DNA of 64,000 bases from Phaffia rhodozyma (Eukaryota > Basidiomycota > Tremellomycetes > Cystofilobasidiales > Mrakiaceae): NCBI GenBank assembly GCA_014706385.1, contig JACGZH010000003.1, positions 1,815,501 through 1,879,500 on the forward strand, in the 5' to 3' direction. The notes under the pieces are model-generated. The model ran no database searches. It saw only the letters and a list, made by a program, of their open reading frames with translations, and was not told the origin of the DNA. A program made the position numbers and the translations under genes. This document shows positions 11,271-19,849 of this stretch, in pieces (the stretch's first letter is position 1; each line of letters opens with the position of its first letter).

Positions 11271-11357
11271 GAGAAAGTGCGCGCGCGAAAGAGAAGGGGG
11301 GGGAGAGACGATGGAACAGAGCGTGCTCGCTGTCAACATCATTTCGGAGAAGAAAAG

Positions 11358-12809
11358 TCAAAGAAAGAGAATGAAAAAAAAAAAGAAGTGATACAGACGG
11401 ATCACTGGATGTTGGTATGAAGGCAAGCCAACAAGCCTGCCAGCGCCGCCCACCTCGACTTCTGCGCTCTCACCTTCGGCTTGAGAGATGATACCTGAGG
11501 ATCCGGTTCTATCCACCTTTTGAACAAGCCTTTCGTGCTCTTGTCGCTTATCCGCTTTGCCTTTTGCGTCTCCTGCTTCCTCCCCCTCGTCGACCTCGTC
11601 CCCATCCTTCTCCTCCTCTTCTTCGGGTGGTGGTGGTGCTGGTGGTGGGATCTCTTCCTCTTTATTTCTTGTCTCGGCCTCCCTGATTCTCTGGGCTTGT
11701 TTCTTCTTCTTCGAGATTCCCCTCCGCCTGACGTCAGCGACGTACACACAACTGTGGCCTACGTTCTGTTTCACACAACGCGCACATGGCTTCCCGCCCT
11801 GACACTTCAACTTTTGTGCCCGGCATCTCGCACAAGCGATCGACGTCTTCTCCGCCGGCTTTCCCGTCGGTCGGCACAGAGGGGCAGCCTGTGCGTGACG
11901 AGCGACCTGGGCCGCGTCTGCCTCGGCCTGTGCGTCGGCAGACGCTTGGGCAACAGCGGCCATCACCATCGCCAATGCCGGATCCTGCCCGACTGGTTGT
12001 ACGGGCGAACTCTGTCGGATCGGTTGGCCGGCACGTTCGCTCTCGGCCTGCTTTCCACGTCCTGAGGGTATCAGTATCGATGTTGATGTTGATGTTGATG
12101 TTGATGTGGGTATGGGTGTGGGTGTGGGTGTGGGTATAGGTGTGGTGATGGTCGTGGATGTGGACGTTGGTGTGGTCGATGTACAAGAGGACCGGGTGAA
12201 AACTAGTTCTGAATGTTTGTCCTCGTGAGAATGAAGATGGGAATGATATGATTGATCTTGATCGATTCCAAGTTGGATTCCTTCCTGCTCCTGCTGCTGT
12301 TGCTGTTCAAGCCGATGGATGTGCTCCGAGAGAGACGTGTAATATGAATCGTCCGGCCTAAACCCAGGTGGCGGCGGTGAGGCAGCGACTGGTGATGGTT
12401 GTCTTGATATCGAATGAGGATGAGGAGGACGAGGTGGTGACAATGGTGAAAGAAAAGGCCCGTCTACCGAGAGTGTTCTACATGTATCATCCAAACGGCT
12501 CGACCGAGGGCTAGAAGACGGTCGTATCGAACGAGAACGAGACGGGGAGTGCAAAGATGACTCAGGAGGTTGCTGATAGGGTTGTCGCTGCTGCTGCTGC
12601 TGCTGTGGTGGTGGTGGTGATGATATGATTGAGTTCGTCGGTCCAGACGACTTCCCCGGTCGGATGGAGTGCAAGCGAGGTTGGGTCGGTCGGTCGTTCG
12701 GCCTTTCGGTAGCAGAGTGATGTTCGGTAGAAGGATGAGCGCTGACGATTGCAACACCTTCGCCCCCGCCTCCGTCTTGGTTCCCGAACCCGTCCCGGAC
12801 GACCGACAT
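11358..12809 (-). CDS. Zn2Cys6 transcription factor B
   Basis: Single open frame of 483 residues from the ATG at 12809 (MSVVRDGFGNQDGG). The frame runs further upstream, but there it encodes pyrimidine-tract protein, so the internal ATG was chosen. The zinc cluster at about residues 326-353 reads TSIACARCRAQKLKCQGGKP then CARCVKQNVGHSC, with spacing C-x2-C-x6-C-x5-C-x2-C-x8-C, followed by VADVRRRG. The N-terminal half is Ser/Pro/Gln/His rich, and a Pro-Thr then Ser-Thr repeat (about 12075-12145) lies before the cluster. A Pro/Glu-rich acidic tail follows it, a possible activation region. The cluster is not split by an intron, unlike gene C. It ends only 88 bp from the longest possible start of gene C. 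Targets unknown. Confidence 0.8.
   Translation of the reverse strand: MSVVRDGFGNQDGGGGEGVAIVSAHPSTEHHSATERPNDRPTQPRLHSIRPGKSSGPTNSIISSPPPPQQQQQQRQPYQQPPESSLHSPSRSRSIRPSSSPRSSRLDDTCRTLSVDGPFLSPLSPPRPPHPHSISRQPSPVAASPPPPGFRPDDSYYTSLSEHIHRLEQQQQQEQEGIQLGIDQDQSYHSHLHSHEDKHSELVFTRSSCTSTTPTSTSTTITTPIPTPTPTPIPTSTSTSTSTSILIPSGRGKQAESERAGQPIRQSSPVQPVGQDPALAMVMAAVAQASADAQAEADAAQVARHAQAAPLCRPTGKPAEKTSIACARCRAQKLKCQGGKPCARCVKQNVGHSCVYVADVRRRGISKKKKQAQRIREAETRNKEEEIPPPAPPPPEEEEEKDGDEVDEGEEAGDAKGKADKRQEHERLVQKVDRTGSSGIISQAEGESAEVEVGGAGRLVGLPSYQHPVIRLYHFFFFFILFL
12060..12147. repeat. Coding hexamer/dinucleotide repeat in factor B
   Basis: On the plus strand, a run of GATGTT units passes into GGGTGT units. 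In the minus-strand frame this encodes alternating Ser-Thr and Pro-Thr pairs. Slippage here would change length in steps that often keep the frame. Confidence 0.75.
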
Positions 12810-13847
12810 CACTGTTTCTGTGAGGAGAAAGGAAGGGCGGTCGAGGGGGGGGGAGAGGGGACTGACGAGCGTGCTTTGTCCAACCCTGATCTCGTGTTGG
12901 AGGGAGAGAAAGAAAGGATGGATGGATGGATGGATGAAATGGGTTCTGTGGGGAGAAGAAAATACCTGACGAAAATAAAATAAATAAAAGTAAAAATGAA
13001 AATAATCCGAATAAATCAAGAACGATGATGAGGATGAGATCAACCCAGATAGAAGACATCAGACGGACAACAACGCAAGGAGCTTGGTTCCCTTTCTCAT
13101 TCTATCGTTGTACTCACCGTTCTTGCCTTCGTTCTCTCTCTCTCTCACACTCTGGACTTTCTCGGTCGACCGCCCAGGCTAGGCTTCAACCGACACATGG
13201 TCTCGCACACGCGCTAGTCTTACACCCTCGACTTGTAGACCGAGCCGGGGGCTGAATTTTCTTACTTTTCAACTGTTCGTTCCACCCCCCCCCCCCCCCC
13301 CCCCCCACACACACGTTCGAGACGCAACGGTTTCTCCTTTCTTCCCCCCCCTCTCTCTCTCTCTCTTGCTCGGCTCAATTTCCGCTTTTCTGTCGCTCTG
13401 TTTTCTACGGGTGACTTTGGACGATTCATGAGATCGGGATGGACGCTAACCGTTTATCAAGTAATAGGACGAAGGGAGGATATCGGGAAGGGCGAGAAAG
13501 AGAACAAGACAAAGATGATTTTTGAGAATTGTAGATGTCGTGTACAGATACAGTGACGAATGAGGAAACCATGATGAGAAATTCCCCACAAACAAGGACA
13601 GAAAGAAGGAAAGAGAGCGGCTAGAAAGAGAAAGAGAAAGAACGTATGAGAGAAGGCCAAACAAGAACAAACAGAGCAAAACAAGAAGACAAGAGACCAA
13701 GACCAGGACCAGGACCAGGACCAAGTAAAGAAGACGTAAAGGAAGAAGAAGAAGAAAGAAAGAAAGAAACCCCGTTAGATTAAAGGAAGGAAAAGAGAAA
13801 AGAAAAGATCAAACACAAGACGTGTCCCAAAGATCTAGTTGGTCGTG
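12810..13847. other. Spacer between factors A and B with homopolymer tracts
   Basis: Probably holds the factor B promoter and the factor A 3' region. It contains a pure C tract, CT-rich stretches (13340-13370) and a purine-rich block (13560-13800). No independent gene is supported. Confidence 0.5.
13285..13306. repeat. Poly-C tract (22 C)
   Basis: Twenty-two consecutive C residues followed by ACACACAC. The minus strand is a G22 run upstream of factor B. Such tracts can form quadruplex or i-motif structures and exclude nucleosomes. Its length may also be affected by sequencing error. Confidence 0.9.
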
Positions 13848-15640
13848 CTATTCTACTGTCAGAACCAGCTGACCTGAATCGGTGGACGACTTCATCCTAG
13901 CCATCGTCATCATCGTCCCCATGGGCGGGATCGCAACCGAGGACGGTCTCTGCCGATCGGTCTGTACAGGTCCGTTCAAGATCGGACGGGATCGTGAGCC
14001 AGGCCTGTGGGAATCGGCTATCAGGAGAAGAGCGTTCTGTGGCAAGACTTCGGATAGCTCAGTCTGTCCACACCCGGGCGAGACCCACGGGGACGGTCCG
14101 TTGAAGGAAGAGACAGACGACAAGGACGGATACCGAGTTGGCTCGTTCGATGACGAAGGTAAAGACGGAAATGACAGATTGTCAGACAGGTGCAAAGATC
14201 GATGTGCGTCGTCCAAGAGGGCGGGGCCTGATGGGGACACAAAGGAAGAGATCGGGGGAAATCTCGACTGGGTGAATGTATATGCCGATGATGATGGTGG
14301 TAGTGGTGGCGGCGGAGGAGGAGGCAGGATTGGTCTGGGCAGGTGGATGTCTGCGGTATCGTCAAATGATGTCTTGCTGGTTCTTCGTGATGAAGACTCG
14401 GCGGTCGTTTGCGGTCGGCCACAGGCATCGGTGTGTGATCCGTTTGAGGTAGTGGAACCAATGTCCGTGTGATCCTTCCGGGGGGACGACGAGGCTGGGG
14501 ACGAGGCCTTGTTCTTTCCTTTGCCCCTCCGACGGACCTCGGCCACGTAGACGCATGCGTCGCCGAGACCGCGTCTCTCGCAAGCGCCACAGGGCGTCCC
14601 TCCTAGACAACGAAGCTTGTGTAGTCTGCAACGCTCGCAGGCGATCATCGTCCGCTTGGCCGGGCCCAGGACCTTGTTGCAGTTCGGGGAGATATGTGAT
14701 AGCCGGGGCTGCTTTGCGGCCGGTACCGGAGCAAGCTCATTCGACCGTCGGTAGGAGCCTTGGGTGGGAAGAGCCGGCTGGAAGGGAGGGAACGGCCGCG
14801 AGGTTGTCACCCAGATGGACTGTTGATTAGTCGGAGACGTCAGCCCGCCCTCTGTCGCGTTCGAGAGGGACGACAGGGAATCTAGTGATTTCGTAGAAGA
14901 TGGCGGGGATTCAGAACGGAGCTCTGGCTGACGGTGATGAAGATTCGAAAGACCGCTCGAGTCGACGGCGTAGGGGTCTGCTGGTTGGAACCGAGTGACC
15001 GGGGTTGGGTAGACGTTCTGTAGGCTGAGAGGCCGTTGGGTTGTGCCTCTCGGTAGAATGTGGTTGTTGTTGAGATGTGGATGGAACGAGGGAGGGAAGG
15101 ATGACTGTGGGCTATACCAACTGTCTAGTGAATAGTACAACGGGATGGCCGATGGGTATGATGACGAGGAGGAGGGTGCTTGAACGTTTGTTGGCTGGGC
15201 TTGATAGTCTGATGGACCAAGTGGGAACGAACGAGACCCTGAGCCAGAAAACGATATCTTTGGCCCATCTAGATCTGAATAGAGACACGAAGCGAAACAA
15301 ACAGATACAAACACATGCATGTGAGGTAACCAGAGAATCTTGGATTCAATGGACAGATCCGACAACAAGGATAATACGATAGAAAGGAGAGCCGGGGACT
15401 GACGACTGGTGGGCTCGTACTCGTAGGCTGAAGGCGAGGGATGCACGGGGATCGAGTTCAATGGGGTTTCCAGGGACTGGACCGTCAGACCGAAGGCGGG
15501 CTGATCGATAGCCGGTTGGTAGTCTGAGAGCGCGAGTTTGGGGTTCGAGGCGGTCGGTAAGCCTGGTTGGGTCAGCCCAGCCAACGGTTCGTCGACTTGG
15601 TCGACCCAAGGGAGTGCGAACCTGACGTCACCATCGTCAT
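13848..15640 (-). CDS. Zn2Cys6 transcription factor A (5' end uncertain)
   Basis: The frame is open from about 15640 to the stop at 13848, giving at least 578 residues. No good ATG opens it, so an upstream exon is likely; acceptors at 15640/15641 or 15621/15622 are candidates. The zinc cluster, at about residue 314 counted from 15584, reads RTMIACERCRLHKLRCLGGT then PCGACERRGLGDACVYV, with spacing C-x2-C-x6-C-x5-C-x2-C-x8-C. VAEVRRRGKGK follows. Both flanks are Ser/Pro rich, and a Pro-rich run lies near 14300-14340. A possible intron at 15275-15403 (GTCAGT...CAG) is 129 nt, a multiple of three, so the frame stays open if it is retained. First gene of the tandem array in transcription order. 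Confidence 0.75.
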
Positions 15641-16768
15641 CTTATGAGAGAGGGAAGAGAAAAAGTGTGTGAGTGTGTGCGTGTGCGTGTATGAGGATGG
15701 GGGTGTGTTTGTTAGGAGTTGAGAGAAAGGCAAGGACGAGCATGAAAGAGAACGTGGGCAACGATCAGTACCAAAGGCGGGCGAGGACAATAGAGACGGA
15801 ACAGTGACAAACAGCCCAAGAGGATATTTTTCGGAATCTCCAGTGTCCTATCCGACTCATCCATCGGGCGAGGAAGAACAGGGGAGGGACTTGCTACACT
15901 TTGGGCAGACGACGCTATATGAAGGCAAGAACGAGACGAGACCAAGGAGATAAGATCCGTTGAAGTGTGATCGGAGATGACTGGCTGTGTAAAAGCCGAG
16001 CGGGCAGATCGGAAGGAACGACAGAACCAGAGGAAGCGGCTTTTCCTCTGCCTTCGAAGGGGGGTTATCTGTGTGTGAGAGGGTGGGGTTGCGTATGCGA
16101 GTACGAATGTGAAAGATGAGCTGGAACGAACAAGAGGGCGAGGGTGAAAAATGAAGAAGGACGAGGGAGAGAACAAAAAGAAGACGAGCAGGATGTTTGG
16201 GTGGAGTGGGAGAGAAGGTGACTGCGGAGAGCGAGCGGGGCCGGCCCATGATATTTTTGCTTGGTGGGCTGTTTGGCGCTCTGTAGTCTTGGATAGTAGA
16301 TGCTCATTTGATGGTCTATAGACACAAGAGGTCCGAGATGAGAACGAGTGATGAAACTAGTACCAAAGATAATGGCAAGGAAGCAAGGAAGCAAGAAAGC
16401 AAGGAAGCAAGAAAGCAAGGAAGCAAGAAAGCAAGGAAGCAAGAAAGCAGACAAGCAGACGAGTAGAAGTATATGAGAGGAAGAAAGAAGGAGGACTTGT
16501 TTCCAGTGCAAGCAAAAAGCAGGCAAGATAAAACCAAAGAAACACGAAAGGACACAGTAGAAAACAAGAAAGGGATACGAGAGATATGTACATAAACAAA
16601 GATTAAGCAAGAAAATGCCCGCTATATCAAGACAAAGAAGAACATAGAAATAAAGATAAAGGGAAGAAGAAGCACAGAAAAGCACAAAGAAGCAAGTAGT
16701 GGGAGGAAGAGAAAGAAAAGAAGAAAGAGCAGAAAGTGAGCGGGGTGTACTACTCTGGCGATCTATGA
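15641..16768. other. Upstream region of factor A and 3' flank of the secreted-protein gene
   Basis: No convincing gene. Minus-strand open frames (for example 16065-16817) encode only hydrophobic low-complexity protein from pyrimidine-rich DNA. A missing first exon of factor A may lie here; an ATG at 15862 on the minus strand (MDESDRTLEIPKN) is one candidate, not proven. Confidence 0.4.
16378..16449. repeat. 16-bp tandem repeat (AAGGAAGCAAGAAAGC)
   Basis: About four and a half near-perfect copies of a 16-bp purine-rich unit. It lies outside the supported coding regions, downstream of the small secreted-protein gene. Confidence 0.85.
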
Positions 16769-17527
16769 TTACTCCCAATCCCAGGCAACAACCGCGTTTG
16801 CCTTTGCACGACTCCATTGTCTTTTTCGGATCTGATCGACCGGCTTACTCAGAGCTCGTTCGACAGATGAGCGCTTCGAGTTGCTGCAGACGGAAGTAAG
16901 GGTTCCAGAGCAACCGCTTGTAGGAGCAAGAGTGGTTGTGCTGTAGTAGCATGTGACTGGGATGAGACTGAAGAGACCGACGATTGCGCGAGGGGGGAAA
17001 GAGAGAATGAGAGAGAGAGAGAGGAAAGAAAATTAGATGGAAAAGAAGGAAAAGAAAGCGAGAAGAGGAAAGTAGCCGATTAAGAGTGAGCTTCAGTAAG
17101 ACATACAAAAGATCTGGGATACCAGGATCCCACTAAAAGAAAAAAAAAAAAAAGAAAAAAAAAAAAAAGATGTTGACACTCACGTAATGAGATACACACA
17201 CTTGTACGTGTTGAGATCACTTGCACTAGAGCTTGTCAAGATATAACCAAATATATCGGGGCACGTATCTGTGGGTCCAGAGAACCAGACCAAGAAAAAG
17301 GGGCGGATGGGACTGTTTGAAGGCGAGAATGATTTGATTCAGTGAGTCAGTACGCGCGGTGTGGCCTGGAAGAGATCACGTGTACGGGGCTTACAAGTGC
17401 ATGCTGACGTGGAAGCCCTCGGCCGCAGATCTCGCGACGCCTGCACCTTGGCGGGTACAGCCATGGTGAGGGGCAGGGAGACAAGAGCCAGTAAGGTAGA
17501 CAAAAGCGCGGATACGGAAAAGAGCAT
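16769..17527 (-). CDS. Small secreted cysteine-containing protein (cryptic three-exon gene)
   Basis: Built from three minus-strand exons: 17395-17527, 17184-17268 and 16769-16967. Phases match exactly, giving 138 residues. The start MLFSVSALLSTLLALVSLPL is a classic signal peptide. The mature part has Cys-Tyr motifs (ACTYTCPDIFGYIL, YKCVYLI, PVTCYYSTTT) and six or more Cys, a style common in basidiomycete small secreted proteins. Basic pairs near the end (NSKR and IRKRQWSRAK) could be processing sites. An alternative upstream ATG at 17587 would lengthen the leader. Two points are less certain: the second intron is long (216 nt, with a poly-T acceptor tract), and there is no named family I can assign. 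It could be a cell-wall, effector-like or unknown extracellular protein. Confidence 0.65.
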
Positions 17528-18911
17528 GGCCACGAGGAGATCACAAAGAGAGAGGAGGATGAGTGGGTGAGGACGAAAAGCAAGCAAGGAAGAAAGACAG
17601 AAAGAAAAAAGCTGGCCGAGTTAGATAAGAAAGAGAGGTGCAAGGGATGCAGGAAAAAAAAAGACGAAAAAGGAGAAAGAAAAAGAAGAAGAAACAGAAA
17701 AGGAAGAAGGAAGAAGGAAATACTGTGCATTTCTCTGTTTGCCTCGTCTATTTGTTATGCTCACTCCCCCCGCCAAGAGACAAAGGGAAGGGAGGTTGTG
17801 CCGTAGGGAAGACCAAAGGGCTGAGAGAGAACATTCCTCTTGCAGCCGAGACAGCGACGCCTCGTCCTGCCATGTGCCATGCTTAGCAACAGAAAAACAG
17901 GGGATCGGCCGGAGGGAGGACGATCAGAGAAGATGAAGGCGATAACGTGGGAAAGATGAAAAAGGTGCTGACCTAGTGCTAGTGTGAGTGCTAGTGTGAG
18001 TGCAAGCGTGGATGTATGGACGTTGGTGTTTATTTGTGTGTGCTCTGAAATGTTTGATTCTTTCTCCGAGCATCGGGATGTTCTCTTCTGGACGTGTATG
18101 TGGATGTGAGATGCTTGGGCTGAAACTGAGGGCTGAAAAAAGGAACAGGCTAGTTGACTGACCGAACACTAGGTGGGTGAGTAGATAAGGTCAGTGAGTG
18201 AGTGAGACTCCAAGATCACGTCAGTCGCACGACAACAAATGAGATCCATGAGAGTGTTAGTGTATCAGTGTGTTACTGTTAGTGTTAGTGTGAGAATGTC
18301 AGTCTTCCCATCAACCCATGGTCAGCATGTGAGCGAGTGAGTGAGTGAGAACGGAATGGTAGGTGCAACGGTGTGTAATGTATTGTAATGTATTCTGATG
18401 AAATCTGTAGTGTGTATTGTAATGTTTTGTAATCCGGATCGTAACACACTCCCTGGCCTCGATGCCGACAACCAGCAACATGCGCTCCGACTGATTCGCT
18501 TTTTCCCTCCAGTCTATGTGTGTGGATGTATGTGTGAGTGTGAATGAGTGTGAATGAGTGTGAATGAGTGTGTGGATGTGTGTGCATGCTCTGTTGGTCG
18601 TTCGATAGAGCTCAGTCTGATTCAGTGAGCCCCCAGTCCTCTCTCTAGTCTGTGGTCTGATTCCCTAGTGTTTTGTCTAGTCTTCTCTCTAATGCTTTCT
18701 AATCATTTCTGTAGTCTTTTTTTTACAGTCTCTCTTCCTTCTTCCTTCTCCCTTCGTCCCCATCATATCTCTTCCCCCCCCCCCCCCCCCTTCTTCCCCT
18801 TTGCTCCAGTGTCGTCCCCCCTTCTATCTACATCCTTCCCTAAAGCAAAGCTCGCCTCCCATGCTCCGCATCCTACCCCGTCACACTCACCTCAGGCCAC
18901 CGACGTTGGCC
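17528..18911. other. Divergent intergenic region, GT- and CT-rich
   Basis: About 1.4 kb between the secreted-protein gene (-) and the small membrane protein gene (+). It contains purine-rich DNA (17600-17720), GTGAGT-like repeats (17980-18360), three copies of a 10-bp GTGTGAATGA unit (about 18536-18566) and a poly-C run. No supported gene. Promoters for both flanking genes are expected here. Confidence 0.45.
18774..18790. repeat. Poly-C tract (17 C)
   Basis: Seventeen consecutive C residues about 120 bp upstream of the ATG at 18912, within a pyrimidine-rich promoter or leader. Confidence 0.88.
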
Positions 18912-19539
18912 ATGTCGTTCTCAAACCGACCAGACGAACCAATCCCTCGCATAAAGATCTACCCCCAACCGAGAAAGCACATCTACCCAAAGGTCGTCCC
19001 AGTCCAACCTCAACCCAGCTCAGCATCCACCTTGCCACCAGCACCTCCATCCGACAAGCCGGCTCTGTTCGATCTACCGAACGAAAAGAAACCGGTCGGA
19101 CCAAGAAATCAAAAGACCGCAAACAGAGCGTTCGCCGTCGTCTTTGGGTTTGTCTGTCTTTCTCTTCTTCATGCCCGTCGTACACACATATGCACATGTC
19201 TTTGCTCTTCCGTACAACCAAGCAAGCAGACAAACATAGAGAGTATCATAACCCCCCACAACACCTTCAGCACACACGCACGCACATCATGCTGAAATTC
19301 TCTCTCTCTCTGTCGCCAACTTGCTCTTCCCCCCCTCCCCTCCTGTCGCTAGTTCCCTGCTCATGGCATACGCATACGAAAAGTCGGCAGAGTACGGTCT
19401 CTTTGGCCCGGCCGACAAAGAGTCCTACCGGGAACGCATGAAGACTCACAAACAGGAGCGTTCCCTACAGCGAAGGCAAGAGTACGAAGCGCTCGTCCAG
19501 AGGCAAGGCGAGCGAAAGGAAAGTGCCGATAGACCTTGA
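18912..19539 (+). CDS. Small single-pass membrane protein, function unknown
   Basis: Two exons, 18912-19147 and 19353-19539, giving 140 residues. The first half is Pro-rich (MSFSNRPDEPIPRIKIYPQP). A hydrophobic segment spans the junction (FAVVFGSLLMAYAY), and a charged helical tail follows (YRERMKTHKQERSLQRRQEY). The layout of short N-terminus, one membrane helix and basic coiled tail resembles small mitochondrial inner-membrane or assembly proteins, but I recognise no family. The splice phase (GG|TTCC gives Gly) is consistent, and the junction falls inside the membrane helix, which supports the model. Location in mitochondria or ER is a guess. Confidence 0.65.
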
Positions 19540-19849
19540 AGACGCTGGATCCATCTTCGTCCGGTTACCCCTACGTTACACCTGACGTAGCCGAGATTTC
19601 GGCCATGTTGAATGATTTCTACTTCTCTTGTTCACTTTAAAGTCTCCCCTCCTTCCTTCTTCTCTTCTTCATCTCCCCCTCCCTACGTTCTACGTACTAC
19701 ATCCACACCCACACTCGCCGGTCGAGTCTCTCCTATCCCTTTATTTCACCCTTCCAAAGACGTTGATCGTCTCCTTGCTTTCCTGTTCATTTTTTCCTCC
19801 TTCAATCGATTTCTTTCCCCCCCCCCTCCCTTCAGCCCAACTTGTAGAA

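Noticed and set aside
16065..16817. 250-residue minus-strand ORF
   Set aside because: It encodes hydrophobic low-complexity protein from pyrimidine-rich and repeat DNA, overlaps the 16-bp repeat, and has no family motif.
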